A stretch of 64,000 nucleotides of DNA, taken from assembly GCF_002197845.1 (NCBI RefSeq), contig NZ_NIDE01000014.1, positions 1,550,001 through 1,614,000 on the forward strand, written 5' to 3'. Below, piece by piece: positions 16,962 to 26,108 of this stretch. Made by a program: the position numbers and the translations under genes. The notes under the pieces are model-generated. The model was given only the letters and a program-made list of their open reading frames with translations, was not told the origin of the DNA and searched no databases. Source of the stretch: Fimbriiglobus ruber. Lineage in GTDB: Bacteria > Planctomycetota > Planctomycetia > Gemmatales > Gemmataceae. Position 1 is the stretch's first letter. Each line of letters begins with the position of its first letter.

Positions 16962-17145
16962 AGGCCGGGGGATCGACGAAGCCATGCGTTGACGCACGTC
17001 AGGAATCGCCGGCCGTGAACAGCACCCATTCGACCGCGCCCCGGTCTGTACGCCGGCTCATAAGCGGCTTTGCCGTGACAGATTGACACCGCCACCCTTC
17101 GGTCGCGACGAACGTACCCGGCCGCAGGGTGGGAGTCCCGGTCAT

Positions 17146-17520
17146 TCATTTTTGGGCGCTCGGGGCGTACACGCGCAAGCGGTGCCCGTCCGGATCGAGC
17201 CCCACGAACGTGTAGCCGAAGTCCATCTCCGTCGGCGATTGCGCGATCGGGATGCCGCGCCCGACCCAGTCGGCATGAATCGCACCGACCGCCGAAGCGT
17301 CCGCAACCTTGAAGGCGACCTCGCCGGCCCCGGCCGGTGATGTGGCCCCGGGCTCGACCGTTTTACGGGACCACAGCCCGAGCATGACGCCGGCGCGCAA
17401 CGGCAGCATCGCGAACGTCGGCGACTCCTCGACCGTCGGCCGGTTTAAGAGGGCCGTGTAGAACGCGGCGCTGGACAACGGGTTGTCGACGTAAAGCAGG
17501 ACGAAGCTGAATTCGGGCAC
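17146..17520 (-). CDS. VOC family protein (glyoxalase/bleomycin-resistance fold)
   Basis: 124-aa vicinal-oxygen-chelate protein with two beta-alpha-beta-beta-beta modules: FVLLYVDNPLSSAAFYTALL at the start and GYTFVGLDPDGHRLRVYAP at the end, typical of PhnB/YaeR-like members. The GTG start at 17520 is chosen because AGGAGG lies 7 bases upstream; the open frame upstream of it is not conserved-looking. The YafY/WYL regulator gene is 103 bp upstream on the same strand and may control it. Enzymatic role unknown. Confidence 0.85.
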   Translation of the reverse strand: MPEFSFVLLYVDNPLSSAAFYTALLNRPTVEESPTFAMLPLRAGVMLGLWSRKTVEPGATSPAGAGEVAFKVADASAVGAIHADWVGRGIPIAQSPTEMDFGYTFVGLDPDGHRLRVYAPSAQK

Positions 17521-17623
17521 CGGAAAGCCTCCTGTCGTGTTCGTGACGTCCCGCCGGAGGGGTGGGACGAAGCACGATGATAGACAGCCCGCTGCCAAAT
17601 TCTGTCAGTAGCCTGAAACGCCC

Positions 17624-18313
17624 CTACTGCTCCGGAACTCCCTCTAACGTCTGCCATTCTTTGAGAAGTGCTTGCCGCCGGCGCGGATACCGGGCGTCCG
17701 TTTGCTTGAGGGCGTTGATGCGGTCGGTGCGGAAGTGCCGGTACCCCTGCCGCAACTCGCACCACGCGAGCACGACGCGCACGCGATCGAAAAAGGCGAG
17801 TGCGAACGGCCAGATCGTGCGCGTCGTTACGTCGCCGTTGCCGTCGGCGTAGTCGACGCGCAGCTTACACTCGGTGCGGATGGCGCGGCGAATGGCAGGC
17901 AGTTCGGCCTCGCCCGCCGCGGGCGCCCCGCCGGGCCCGATCAGTAAGTTCGACGCGTCGAGGTTCTTCTTCAGGTCGTCCGGCAATACCGCGGCTATTT
18001 TCGCCAGGGCGTTGCGCGCCGCGTCACCGAGTGGCGCGTCCGCGCGCCCCGCCACCCACCGCGACCCGAGTACGAGCGCTTCGATCTCGTCCTCCGTGAA
18101 CATCAACGGCGGCAACAGAAAACCGGGCCGCAGCACGTAGCCGATGCCCGGTTCGCCGTCGATGCACGCGCCCTGGGCTTTCAACGTGTCGATGTCGCGG
18201 TAAAGCGTGCGCAGGGACACGCCGACGGCTCCGGCGAGCGTCGCGCCGCTCACGGGCCGGCGGTGTCGACGAAAGACCTGGATGAGATCCAGGAGGCGTT
18301 GCGCGCGGGACAT
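17624..18313 (-). CDS. YafY-type HTH/WYL transcriptional regulator
   Basis: 229-aa regulator. An N-terminal winged helix-turn-helix of the HTH_11 type (residues 5-60, with VSLRTLYRDIDTLKAQGACI) binds DNA. Residues 130-200 form a WYL-type ligand-binding domain (LRVDYADGNGDVTTR, WPFALAFFDRVRVVLAWC, YRHFRTDRI). Single-domain YafY regulators of this size are common beside VOC/glyoxalase genes, as here. The inducing ligand is unknown. Confidence 0.88.
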   Translation of the reverse strand: MSRAQRLLDLIQVFRRHRRPVSGATLAGAVGVSLRTLYRDIDTLKAQGACIDGEPGIGYVLRPGFLLPPLMFTEDEIEALVLGSRWVAGRADAPLGDAARNALAKIAAVLPDDLKKNLDASNLLIGPGGAPAAGEAELPAIRRAIRTECKLRVDYADGNGDVTTRTIWPFALAFFDRVRVVLAWCELRQGYRHFRTDRINALKQTDARYPRRRQALLKEWQTLEGVPEQ

Positions 18314-18724
18314 GTGGCGACCCTTTCGGTGGCTGCAATATCCTACGCGCGCCGGTCGCTTTTTACAGGACGATCTGACCCCCGGGCCGCGCCCGAGGGT
18401 CGTGATTTGATTGATCGCCCTGCGACGCTAGGACCGGGAATAACAGGGAAACGGCGCGTCGGCCCTTATCAGCAGGCTGAATTCTCGACCCCGGGATTGG
18501 TGCGATTGGGCAGCCGGTTATTCCGTTTTCCCGGACCCATATTCCTGCACCCGATCGCAATTCGGTCCGAGAAATGCTCTGAACAGTTCTGTCTCGATTG
18601 TGCCGTTCCAGCGCATCTGAAAAGAAGGCTATTACCGGGCTTCTTTTCGATCCAATTGGAACAATGATCGGGTAACGATTCAGCATGGGACGGTGGTCTC
18701 AGTCTCAAACCCATAGGTGTTAGT
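18314..18724. other. Intergenic region, no gene supported
   Basis: Region between the regulator gene and the small DUF1328 gene. Open frames here have no plausible starts or domains. No repeat, RNA gene or terminator was recognised. Confidence 0.4.
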
Positions 18725-18898
18725 ATGGTTCAGTGGGCCATTACCTTCTTCGTGATCGCACTCATCGCCGCAGTCTTCGGGTTCGGCGGGATCGCCGGGG
18801 AAGCCGCCTGGATCGGCAAAGTTTTGTTGGTGGTCTTTCTGATCCTGGCCGTATTGTCCATGTTGTTCGGCCGACGTGGACGTGGGCCAGTCGTGTAA
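18725..18898 (+). CDS. DUF1328 family small membrane protein
   Basis: 57-aa protein with two hydrophobic helices: [20 protein letters not shown] (residues 4-23) and a second at about 32-48 ([17 protein letters not shown]). A basic C-terminal tail GRRGRG follows. This is the length and pattern of the DUF1328/YtjA family (conserved GFGGIAG and a terminal FGRR). Members are induced in stress or stationary phase in several bacteria; function unknown. The frame was read directly from the sequence. Confidence 0.85.
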   Translation: MVQWAITFFVIALIAAVFGFGGIAGEAAWIGKVLLVVFLILAVLSMLFGRRGRGPVV

Positions 18899-19003
18899 CC
18901 GACCGGCCTCGACCGATACACAGAAGTAGTTATGAACCGCCGGCTTCAAAAGCTGGCGGCACGGATACGTTAAATCGACTTTGCTGGGCAAATCTTTTCT
19001 CAA

Positions 19004-20200
19004 TCAACGCGCATCATTGGTGTCGTCCAGTCCGCCGGTAACGCCGATCCCGTTCTTTCCCAGACTCGTGGCATCCTGATCACTCGACCCAACGATCGTC
19101 CCGACACGGCGGATGGGGAGATATTTCTGCCCGCGGGATTGGAGCCACGTCAAAAGTTGTTCCCGGATCAGGCATTGCAACTCCCATAAGTTGCCGCTGT
19201 CGCGAGCGCTCACCAACGCCCGCAGTTCGACTTTGTCCGCCGTAAGATTCGTCACTTGAAATGCTTTCGATTTTCCGTCCCACAGGTCGGTACTCGCGAT
19301 GATCTTCTCGAACTCGGCTCGAACTTCGCCGATCGGAATGGTGAAGTCGGTGTAGAACAACACCGTTCCGATTACTTCGGCCGACCCCTTCGTCCAGTTT
19401 TGAAACGGCTTCTCGACGAAGTAACTCACCGGCAGAATCAGGCGGTGCAGATCCCAAACTTTGAGAACCACGTGTGTCAGGCCGATTTCCTCGACCTCCC
19501 CGAATTCCCCTTCCGCGACCACCGTGTCACCGATCCGGAGCGGTTCCGCGAAAGCCAGCTGCAAGCCGGCGAAGATGTTGCCCACGGTCCGTTGCGCGGC
19601 CAATCCCAGGACCACACCCGCCACGCCGGCGGACGCCAGGATGCTCACGCCCACGTGCTGCACGGCCTGAAACTGGAGGCAGACGAGGGCGACGCCCGCC
19701 AGCCCGACCAGGAATTGCAGGATGCCGATCGGCACCGTCACCCGGGTCGTGATCGACCGGACGCGGCTGGCGTCCATGATCTGCCGGGTGAGGACCGCCC
19801 GGAGGTAAACGCGCACGCCGGCCAACAAGCGGATGCCGAGAAGTGACGCGGCCGCGGTGATGGTCACTCCGCAGATCTTCCGCAAAACATCCCCCGTCGC
19901 CTCGGGGAAACTCAACCAATCGACGGCGGCCCGAGCGATCAGCATCGCGATCAAAACCCGGACGGGCGACGTCAGTTCGGCCGCGAACCCTTCCGGCCAG
20001 ACGATTTGCGGAACGCGGCGTTCGACCCGATGGAGTACGAGGCGGATGGGCCAACCGACCGCCCACCCGACGAGTAAACCCCCAACGAGAGCCACCCCCA
20101 ACCCGGCCCACCGGCCGAGCGAGGCCCCCAACACGATCGGCCCGCCGAGCCAGGCGTCCGAGGGGTCGAGGAGGGAATCGATCATCTGGGATGCGAACAT
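19004..20200 (-). CDS. MscS-family mechanosensitive ion channel
   Basis: 398-aa membrane channel. Four or five N-terminal hydrophobic helices lead into the pore-lining TM3 and MscS signature (SILASAGVAGVVLGLAAQRT, then VGNIFAGLQLAFAEPLRIGD). The cytosolic beta domain (VEEIGLTHVVLKVWDLHRLILPVSYF) and the C-terminal alpha/beta domain follow. It opens under membrane tension to release osmolytes. The ATG at 20200 is used; an in-frame ATG at 20185 is an alternative. Monocistronic. Confidence 0.9.
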   Translation of the reverse strand: MFASQMIDSLLDPSDAWLGGPIVLGASLGRWAGLGVALVGGLLVGWAVGWPIRLVLHRVERRVPQIVWPEGFAAELTSPVRVLIAMLIARAAVDWLSFPEATGDVLRKICGVTITAAASLLGIRLLAGVRVYLRAVLTRQIMDASRVRSITTRVTVPIGILQFLVGLAGVALVCLQFQAVQHVGVSILASAGVAGVVLGLAAQRTVGNIFAGLQLAFAEPLRIGDTVVAEGEFGEVEEIGLTHVVLKVWDLHRLILPVSYFVEKPFQNWTKGSAEVIGTVLFYTDFTIPIGEVRAEFEKIIASTDLWDGKSKAFQVTNLTADKVELRALVSARDSGNLWELQCLIREQLLTWLQSRGQKYLPIRRVGTIVGSSDQDATSLGKNGIGVTGGLDDTNDAR

Positions 20201-20361
20201 GCTTCCTGCCCGAATAGAGATTCGCTGGAAACCGATCGGGCGGCAAAGTTAATGCCGGAATTCGGAATCACGTTCGGCGCGACAGCACAGACATGGATTG
20301 CTGTGGCCGTGAGAAAGCCGCAGTTCGGGAGACCAACGTCCGTCTCGGGCGGTGGCTGTTC

Positions 20362-20454
20362 GGGCATTAGTTTTTGCAAAACGAACCCAATCCCGTCGGG
20401 CATCCACGACTCCCATCGCGAAATTGGTAGGTTTTTGCAAAACGACCCCAATTC
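20362..20454. repeat. Two copies of a short interspersed repeat
   Basis: The motif TTTTTGCAAAACGAACCC occurs at 20371 within a longer block (20362-20400) that recurs nearly unchanged at 22408-22446 on the other side of the IS66 element. A variant with one changed base lies at 20432-20454. It looks like an intergenic repeat of the genome; the IS66 element inserted right beside the variant copy. Confidence 0.75.
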
Positions 20455-22357
20455 GTAACTTCTCAATAACTTCCTGCGACGGTCGCCGAGCAGGGGGTGC
20501 TTGCGTTTAGAAATTCCGGGTCCGTGGCGCAGCTGATCGAAGGGGGGTTTCTTATGTTGGCCGCATGAACCTTTCCGCGAGTACTGACGGCAACGACTCC
20601 GGCCGGGAGGTGGCAACACCCGCGGCGGCGTCATGGCCAGAAGTCATCGCGGGCATCCGCGACGACGACAGAACCCCTCTCGTGCTTCTCTTGCTGAAGG
20701 TGATCGAAGAGTACTCCCAACGCATTGCGGATCTCGAAACCGAACTTACGCAACTCACGGGAGAGATCACACAACTCAAGGGAGGTCCGAAGAAACCCGC
20801 GTCCAACAGCAAGCCCAGCAAGTTAAGCAAGCCCTTCACTCCTCCATTGCCCGATGGCAAGAGGCCCGGTTCGCAGAAGCGTTCGAAGACCCACGATCTG
20901 CCGATTCACGCCGAGGTTCCGGTCACGCCGAAACCGTTGCCGCCCGACGCGAAGTTGTTGCGTCGCGATGCGTTCGTCGTGCAGGATCTGGTGATCAAAA
21001 CACACAACACGCGGTATTGGTTGGAAACCTGGCAGGCGCCGACGGGGGAGTGGATTCGTGGCGAACTGCCGGCGGGAATTCGCGGGCATTTCGGTCCCGG
21101 ATTGCTTGGTTTCGTGTTGCAACAGCATTACGCGGCCCACGTTCCCCAGAGTCGCCTTCTCGAAGAATTGCGGGATTACGGCGTCGACATTTCCGCGGGC
21201 CAAGTCAACAACATGTTGACCGAGAATCACGCGGCGTTTCACGCAGAGAAGGACGCCTTGTTGCCGACGGCCTTGCAGGTTTTCACCTGCCTGAACGTGG
21301 ACGATTCGGGGGCTCCCCACCAGGGACGTTACGGTTCGTGTCTGTGCATTTGCAATGAATTCTTCACGTCCTTCCACAGCAGCGACACGAAAGAGCGGAG
21401 CAAATTCCTGGATGTGCTGCGTTGCGGTCGGATCGATTATGTGCTGAACGAGCATGCCTGGGCCTACCTGACGCGACAGGGGTTGCCTGCCAAAATCTGG
21501 CCGTTGTTGCAAGCCGAGGTGTCGACCGGCGACGTGGGGGAGCGTCCGTTCGTGACACGGACGTTCGCGGATGTGTCGGCCTGGAATCAGCATTTGGATG
21601 GCCTGGGAATCGACAACGCGAAGCATCGTCAAACGATGACGGAGGCGGCGTTGCTGGGCAGCGCGATTGCTCACGGCCTATCGCCGAACTTGGGCCTCGT
21701 CAGCGATGGCTCGGCGATTTATGCCCTGTTCGTTCATGGCTTGTGCTGGATTCACCAGGAACGCAATCTGGCCAAGTTGACGCCGTGTGGCCGTGAGCAA
21801 TGTCAAGCGATGGAAGAGGTGTTGACGGCGGTCTGGCAACTGTACGCCGACTTGAAGGCGTATCGTTTGGCGCCGACGCCGAGCCAGGCCGAGTTGCTGC
21901 GAGCGCGTTTCGATGCCATCGTCGGCCGCACGACCATCTGGCCGGAGTTGAACGCGGCGTTGCAGCGTATGGCGGGCAAGAAAGCGGACTTGTTACGGGT
22001 TCTGGATCGTCCGGACCTGCCGCTGCACACCAACACGGCCGAGCGTGATTTTCGGGACTGGGCGACGAAGCGGAAGATCAGTGCCGGCACGCGTGGCGAG
22101 TTGGGCAAGCGTTGCCGGGATACGTTTTTGAGTTTGAAGTCGACGTGCAAGAAGCTGGGAGTTCGCTTTACGTCCTACCTTCAGGATCGAATCCTGAAGG
22201 CGGGAGAGTTACTTCCTTTATCGGAGTTGGTCCGCCAGAGAGCGGCCGGTTCCGCAACGATATAGACTTCTATTCAAGCTCTCGACGCCACCGAACTTCC
22301 TGTTCGGCGGGGCACCCGCGCGCGATGCCGACGCCCGCGGGGTTATTGAGAAGTTAC
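20455..22357 (+). mobile_element. Complete IS66-family insertion sequence (tnpC only)
   Basis: 1903-bp element. Terminal inverted repeats are GTAACTTCTCAATAAC at 20455-20470 and its reverse complement at 22342-22357. It is flanked by a perfect 8-bp direct repeat CCCAATTC (20447-20454 and 22358-22365), the duplication length known for IS66. It carries one transposase gene and no tnpA/tnpB, as in the ISBst12 subgroup. The ends and duplication are intact, so the insertion is fairly recent. Confidence 0.93.
20565..22265 (+). CDS. tnpC: IS66-family transposase (TnpC)
   Basis: 566-aa DDE transposase. The N-terminal coiled region (VIEEYSQRIADLETELTQL) and a Pro/Ser/Lys-rich linker with SNSKPSK are typical of IS66. 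The catalytic core shows VFTCLNVDDSGAPHQGRYG (first Asp), VSDGSAIYALFVHGLCWIH (second Asp) and the C-terminal HTNTAERDFRDWATKRKIS containing the Glu. The reading frame is uninterrupted, so the element may be active. Fills most of the element at 20455-22357. Confidence 0.93.
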   Translation: MNLSASTDGNDSGREVATPAAASWPEVIAGIRDDDRTPLVLLLLKVIEEYSQRIADLETELTQLTGEITQLKGGPKKPASNSKPSKLSKPFTPPLPDGKRPGSQKRSKTHDLPIHAEVPVTPKPLPPDAKLLRRDAFVVQDLVIKTHNTRYWLETWQAPTGEWIRGELPAGIRGHFGPGLLGFVLQQHYAAHVPQSRLLEELRDYGVDISAGQVNNMLTENHAAFHAEKDALLPTALQVFTCLNVDDSGAPHQGRYGSCLCICNEFFTSFHSSDTKERSKFLDVLRCGRIDYVLNEHAWAYLTRQGLPAKIWPLLQAEVSTGDVGERPFVTRTFADVSAWNQHLDGLGIDNAKHRQTMTEAALLGSAIAHGLSPNLGLVSDGSAIYALFVHGLCWIHQERNLAKLTPCGREQCQAMEEVLTAVWQLYADLKAYRLAPTPSQAELLRARFDAIVGRTTIWPELNAALQRMAGKKADLLRVLDRPDLPLHTNTAERDFRDWATKRKISAGTRGELGKRCRDTFLSLKSTCKKLGVRFTSYLQDRILKAGELLPLSELVRQRAAGSATI

Positions 22358-22815
22358 CCCAATTCCTGTTATCTGGCGTTATCTCTGGTTGGTCGTCCAA
22401 AGCAACCGGGCATCAGTTTTTGCAAAACGAACCCAATTTCGTCGGGGTGGTCAGGACTATGCGCGGAAGGCATCCCGGCCATGATAGGTGTGGGAAAGGC
22501 GCTACTCCACTTTGGCGAACCAGCGATGTCAGTCACCGGGTAAGGTTTCCCCCGGAGGGACACGGGCTCGGCCAAGAACTTCGGCCCAATGAATTCCTCC
22601 AAAGACTAACTCAACTGGCGCAAGACTTGCGAAGTTTAAGCCCTTGGCTCAAGAATCCATGAAGTCGGCAGTGTATTTATTACAAGCGAACGCATGCGTG
22701 TTCTGATCGCGACTTTGAGGGGCGTTAGAGGTTTGCGGGCGAGGGAGGAAGAAAGCCACCCCGTGCGCTGCCTGCGGCAACGACTCTTAACCCCGGCGAC
22801 CATCACCAAAACTCA
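22358..22815. other. Intergenic stretch between two insertion sequences
   Basis: About 450 bp between the IS66 and IS5 elements. It holds the third interspersed repeat copy (22408-22446, TTTTTGCAAAACGAACCC). The rest has no convincing gene; it may be degraded sequence, since small frames lack starts and motifs. Confidence 0.5.
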
Positions 22816-23812
22816 GAGCCTGTTTGGGAATCTATGGGATTTGGGTGGTGGTGGTGGTGTCGGTCTGGAGAAGATCTCGACTCGGGGTATAGGCCGGTCA
22901 GCCCAATGGCCGCTTTCCCCGGAGGGATCATGCGAACGGGTTACCCGACCGACCTGACCGAGTCCGAATGGGCTCTCGTACAACCGTTCGTCCCGCCCCC
23001 GACGGGAGCCGGGGCTCCCCGAACGGTGAACTTCCGATCCGTCCTGAACAGCATCCTGTATCTCAATCGGACCGGTTGCCAGTGGCGGATGTTGCCGAAC
23101 GATTTGGGCACCCCATGGCAGACGGTGTACGCGTATTTCGCCACGTGGAAGCGGAACGGGACATGGACCCGGCTGAATGCCGCGTTGGCCGCCCAGGTCC
23201 GGGTAGCCGAAGGCCGGCCGGACCCGACCCCGAGTGCGACGTGCATCGATAGCCAATCCGTCAAGGGGACGGAATGCACGGAAAGCCCCGGATATGATGG
23301 GGGAAAGAAGATCCAGGGGCGGAAGCGGCACATCCTGACGGACACGCTCGGGTTGCTGTTGGTGGTCGTCGTGACGGCGGCCAACGTGGACGACGGAGCG
23401 GCCGCCGCGACCGTCCTCGGGCGACTCGATCCCGGGGTGTATTCGCGGGTCCGGGCGGTGTTCGCCGACCAGAAGTATCACAACCATGCGTTCGAGGCGT
23501 GGTTGTCCGGTCACCGCCCGGGGGTGCGGTTGGAGATCTCGTCCCGCCCCCCGGGGGCGACCACCTTCCAGCCGTTGCGGGTCCGATGGGTGGTCGAGCG
23601 GACGTTCGCGTGGATCGGACGGTGTCGGCGGAATAGCAAGGATTACGAGCGGACCGAATCGTCGAGCGAGGCCATGGTCCAGGTCAGCAGCATCCGACTC
23701 ATGCTTCGTCGCCTGAATAAGTGTGCCTAACGACAGACGGCGAATGACGGCCCAGAATACCTAAACTACGAGTGCAGACGGATGTAGATAGCCAGGATTC
23801 CCAAACAGGCTC
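22816..23812 (+). mobile_element. Complete IS5-family insertion sequence (IS427 group)
   Basis: 997-bp element with terminal inverted repeats GAGCCTGTTTGGGAAT (22816-22831) and its complement (23797-23812). It is flanked by the 3-bp duplication TCA (22813-22815 and 23813-23815), matching the TNA target of the IS427 group. Encodes a single intact transposase. It ends about 160 bp before the start of the phytochrome cluster. Confidence 0.9.
22930..23730 (+). CDS. IS5-family transposase
   Basis: 266-aa transposase in one frame. The N-terminus YPTDLTESEWALVQPFVPP and the segment LNRTGCQWRMLPNDL are typical of the DUF4096/IS5 N-terminal domain. The DDE core has [13 protein letters not shown] (first Asp), VRAVFADQKYHNHAFEAW (second Asp) and RWVVERTFAWIGRCRRNSKD (Glu). 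The ATG at 22930 has GGAGG 4 bases upstream; a frame extension to 22834 includes a Trp run and is not credible. Confidence 0.93.
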   Translation: MRTGYPTDLTESEWALVQPFVPPPTGAGAPRTVNFRSVLNSILYLNRTGCQWRMLPNDLGTPWQTVYAYFATWKRNGTWTRLNAALAAQVRVAEGRPDPTPSATCIDSQSVKGTECTESPGYDGGKKIQGRKRHILTDTLGLLLVVVVTAANVDDGAAAATVLGRLDPGVYSRVRAVFADQKYHNHAFEAWLSGHRPGVRLEISSRPPGATTFQPLRVRWVVERTFAWIGRCRRNSKDYERTESSSEAMVQVSSIRLMLRRLNKCA

Positions 23813-23971
23813 TCAGACGTGCTGTGGCGCAACCCAGTACACTCGTATCATCACGAGTACGATACGTTTTTGCTCCGTGTTGAAACGTCCGCGAGAATCA
23901 GTTCGGCTTACCCGGTGGACGAAATTCGGACCGTATCGTGCGATCGAAACGGTACGGTGAAGGGACGTGTA

Positions 23972-25489
23972 ATGACCGAGTCGGTAACCGCCACTCTGCT
24001 TCTCGTGGACGACAGTGAAGACAACCGGTATACGATCGGGCGACACTTGCGGAAGGCCGGCTTTCGGATCGTCGAAGCGGCCACCGGGGAAGAGACGCTC
24101 CGCCTGGCCCGCGACAATCCGGACCTGGTCATCCTCGACATCGACCTGCCGGACATGAACGGCTTCGACATCTGCCGCCAGATCAAGGCCGACCCCACGA
24201 CCGCCACCATTCCGGTACTGCATCTGTCGGCCACCTTCACCAAAACGCGGGACCGGGTCCAGGGGCTCGACGGCGGGGCGGAAGCTTACCTGTGCCACCC
24301 AGTCGAGCCGCTCGAACTGGTCGCGACCGTGAACGCGCTGCTCCGCGCGCGGCGTGCCGAGCAGGCACTGCTGGACGCCAGCCGCCGGAAGGACGAATTC
24401 ATGGCCATGCTGGCCCACGAACTCCGCAACCCCCTGGCCCCGATCCGCAACGCGGTGGAAATCCTCCGCCTCCGCGGCTCAAACGACCCGGCCGCAAACC
24501 GGGCCCGGGAGATCGTCGACCGCCAGGTCACGCACATGAGCCGGCTGATCGACGACCTGCTGGACGTGGCCCGGATCGCGCGGGGGAAGGTCTCCATCAA
24601 GAAGAGACGGTGCGACCTGGCCCAAATCGTCCGCGAGACGGTGAACGACTACCGCGGGCCGCTCGAAGCCGGCCACCTCTCCCTGGAACTCGTCGTCCCG
24701 GACCAGCCGGTGTGGGTACTCGGGGACCGGACCCGGCTCTCCCAGGTGGTCGGCAACATTTTGAACAACGCCCAGAAGTTCACCGACTCGGGCGGCTCGG
24801 TCCGGGTCGAAGTGACCGCGGGCGACGCGGGCGGGGCCGAAGTCGTGGTCCGGGATTCGGGGATCGGGATGGACGCGGACACGCTCCGCTACGTCTTCGA
24901 GCCGTTCGCCCAGGCCGACCGGAGCCTGGACCGGAGCCGCGGCGGACTGGGCCTCGGCCTGGCCTTGGTGAAGGGACTCGTCGACCTCCACGGTGGGACC
25001 GTTCGGGCCGCGAGCGAGGGACTGGACCGGGGGACCACGATCATCGTCCGGCTGCCGCTGGCCGAACAGCCCGAGCCCCCGCCACAACCGGTCCTGCTCA
25101 CTCCGGCCCCGCGGCGCGCCTGCCGGGTACTCGTGGTCGAGGACGGTCAGGACGCGGCCGCCAGTTTGCAGATGTTGCTCGAAATCCACGGCCACGAGGT
25201 CCGCGTGGCCCACACCGGCCCCACGGGCCTGGAAATCGCCAAGACGTTCCGCCCCGAACTGGTCCTGTGTGACATCGGCCTGCCGGGGACGATGGACGGG
25301 TTCGCGGTGGCCCGGGCGATGCGGGCCGCGCCGGCCACGGCCGCCGCATTCCTGGTCGCCATCACCGGGTACGGCCAGCCGGAAGACCAGATCAAGGCCC
25401 GCGAAGCCGGGTTCGACCAGCACATGACCAAGCCCGTCGAGTGGCCCGCCCTCACGGCGGTCCTGGCCGCGGTGACGCAGCGGACCTGA
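23972..25489 (+). CDS. Hybrid sensor kinase: REC-HisKA-HATPase-REC
   Basis: 505-aa cytosolic protein with no membrane segment. Residues 7-125 are a receiver with phospho-acceptor Asp56 (LVILDIDLPDMNGFD). In this receiver the usual Lys before the conserved Pro is His109 (AYLCHPVEP). Residues 139-205 form HisKA with His149 (FMAMLAHELRNPLAPI), and about 250-365 an HATPase (NILNNAQKFTD, GIGMD, GGLGLGLALVKGL). Residues 380-500 form a second, canonical receiver (LVLCDIGLPG; MTKPVEW). It is the first gene of the phytochrome cluster, 40 bp before heme oxygenase, and may relay the phytochrome signal. The ATG at 23972 follows GAAGGGA. Confidence 0.9.
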   Translation: MTESVTATLLLVDDSEDNRYTIGRHLRKAGFRIVEAATGEETLRLARDNPDLVILDIDLPDMNGFDICRQIKADPTTATIPVLHLSATFTKTRDRVQGLDGGAEAYLCHPVEPLELVATVNALLRARRAEQALLDASRRKDEFMAMLAHELRNPLAPIRNAVEILRLRGSNDPAANRAREIVDRQVTHMSRLIDDLLDVARIARGKVSIKKRRCDLAQIVRETVNDYRGPLEAGHLSLELVVPDQPVWVLGDRTRLSQVVGNILNNAQKFTDSGGSVRVEVTAGDAGGAEVVVRDSGIGMDADTLRYVFEPFAQADRSLDRSRGGLGLGLALVKGLVDLHGGTVRAASEGLDRGTTIIVRLPLAEQPEPPPQPVLLTPAPRRACRVLVVEDGQDAAASLQMLLEIHGHEVRVAHTGPTGLEIAKTFRPELVLCDIGLPGTMDGFAVARAMRAAPATAAAFLVAITGYGQPEDQIKAREAGFDQHMTKPVEWPALTAVLAAVTQRT

Positions 25490-25529
25490 CGGACGCCCGC
25501 TCGCCGCCCCTCCCCAGCCCGGTGCCGAA

Positions 25530-26108
25530 ATGATTCTCGCGCGATTGAAACAGGAAACCCAACCCCAGCACGAAGCGGTCGAGCGCCGGCTGGGGTTGTT
25601 CGACCACCCGCCGACCCGCGACTCTTACCGCACGCTGCTCCGCCGGTTCTACGGCTTTCACGAGCCGGTCGAGGCCCGGATCGGCGGACTCGCGGACTGG
25701 TCCCAACTCGGGTTCGACTTCGACCGCCGCCGTAAGGCTGCCCTGCTCGAACAGGATTTGCAGGCGCTGGGCGACACCCGGGCGACCCTCGATGCCCTGC
25801 CCCGCTGTCCCGACCTGCCCGACCTGTCGAGTGTCCCCCGGGCGCTCGGGTGCCTTTACGTGTTGGAAGGCTCGACCCTCGGCGGGCAATACATCACGCG
25901 CCACCTGGGCAAGCTCCCGGGCGGGCCGTTCCCGACCGCGTTCTTCGCGAGCTACGGGGACGAGGTGGGGGCCATGTGGAAAGCCTTCGGCGCGTTCCTG
26001 ACGGCATACTCCCAGGCTCGCGCGGACGACGATGTCATTGTTGCGTCGGCCCGCGACACGTTCGCCGCGCTCGGGGCGTGGCTGCCGGCCGTAGGGGAGA
26101 CCGCGTGA
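25530..26108 (+). CDS. bphO: Biliverdin-producing heme oxygenase
   Basis: 192-aa heme oxygenase. It cleaves heme to biliverdin IX-alpha, CO and iron, giving the phytochrome chromophore. The proximal His is probably His14 (LKQETQPQHEAVERRL), and the distal helix region reads LGCLYVLEGSTLGGQYITRHL, typical of BphO/HmuO-like proteins. Its stop overlaps the phytochrome start (GTGA, 26105-26108), so the two are translationally coupled, which is the main evidence that the product feeds the phytochrome. Confidence 0.9.
   Translation: MILARLKQETQPQHEAVERRLGLFDHPPTRDSYRTLLRRFYGFHEPVEARIGGLADWSQLGFDFDRRRKAALLEQDLQALGDTRATLDALPRCPDLPDLSSVPRALGCLYVLEGSTLGGQYITRHLGKLPGGPFPTAFFASYGDEVGAMWKAFGAFLTAYSQARADDDVIVASARDTFAALGAWLPAVGETA

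Noticed and set aside
14460-16997. 845-codon minus-strand open frame
   Set aside because: Lies opposite the GIDE, hydrolase and exonuclease genes, all with recognisable motifs; the translation has no domain.
25850-26104. Phytochrome start at 25850
   Set aside because: This would overlap most of the heme oxygenase gene in another frame; the PAS domain with Cys19 begins right after the GTG at 26105.
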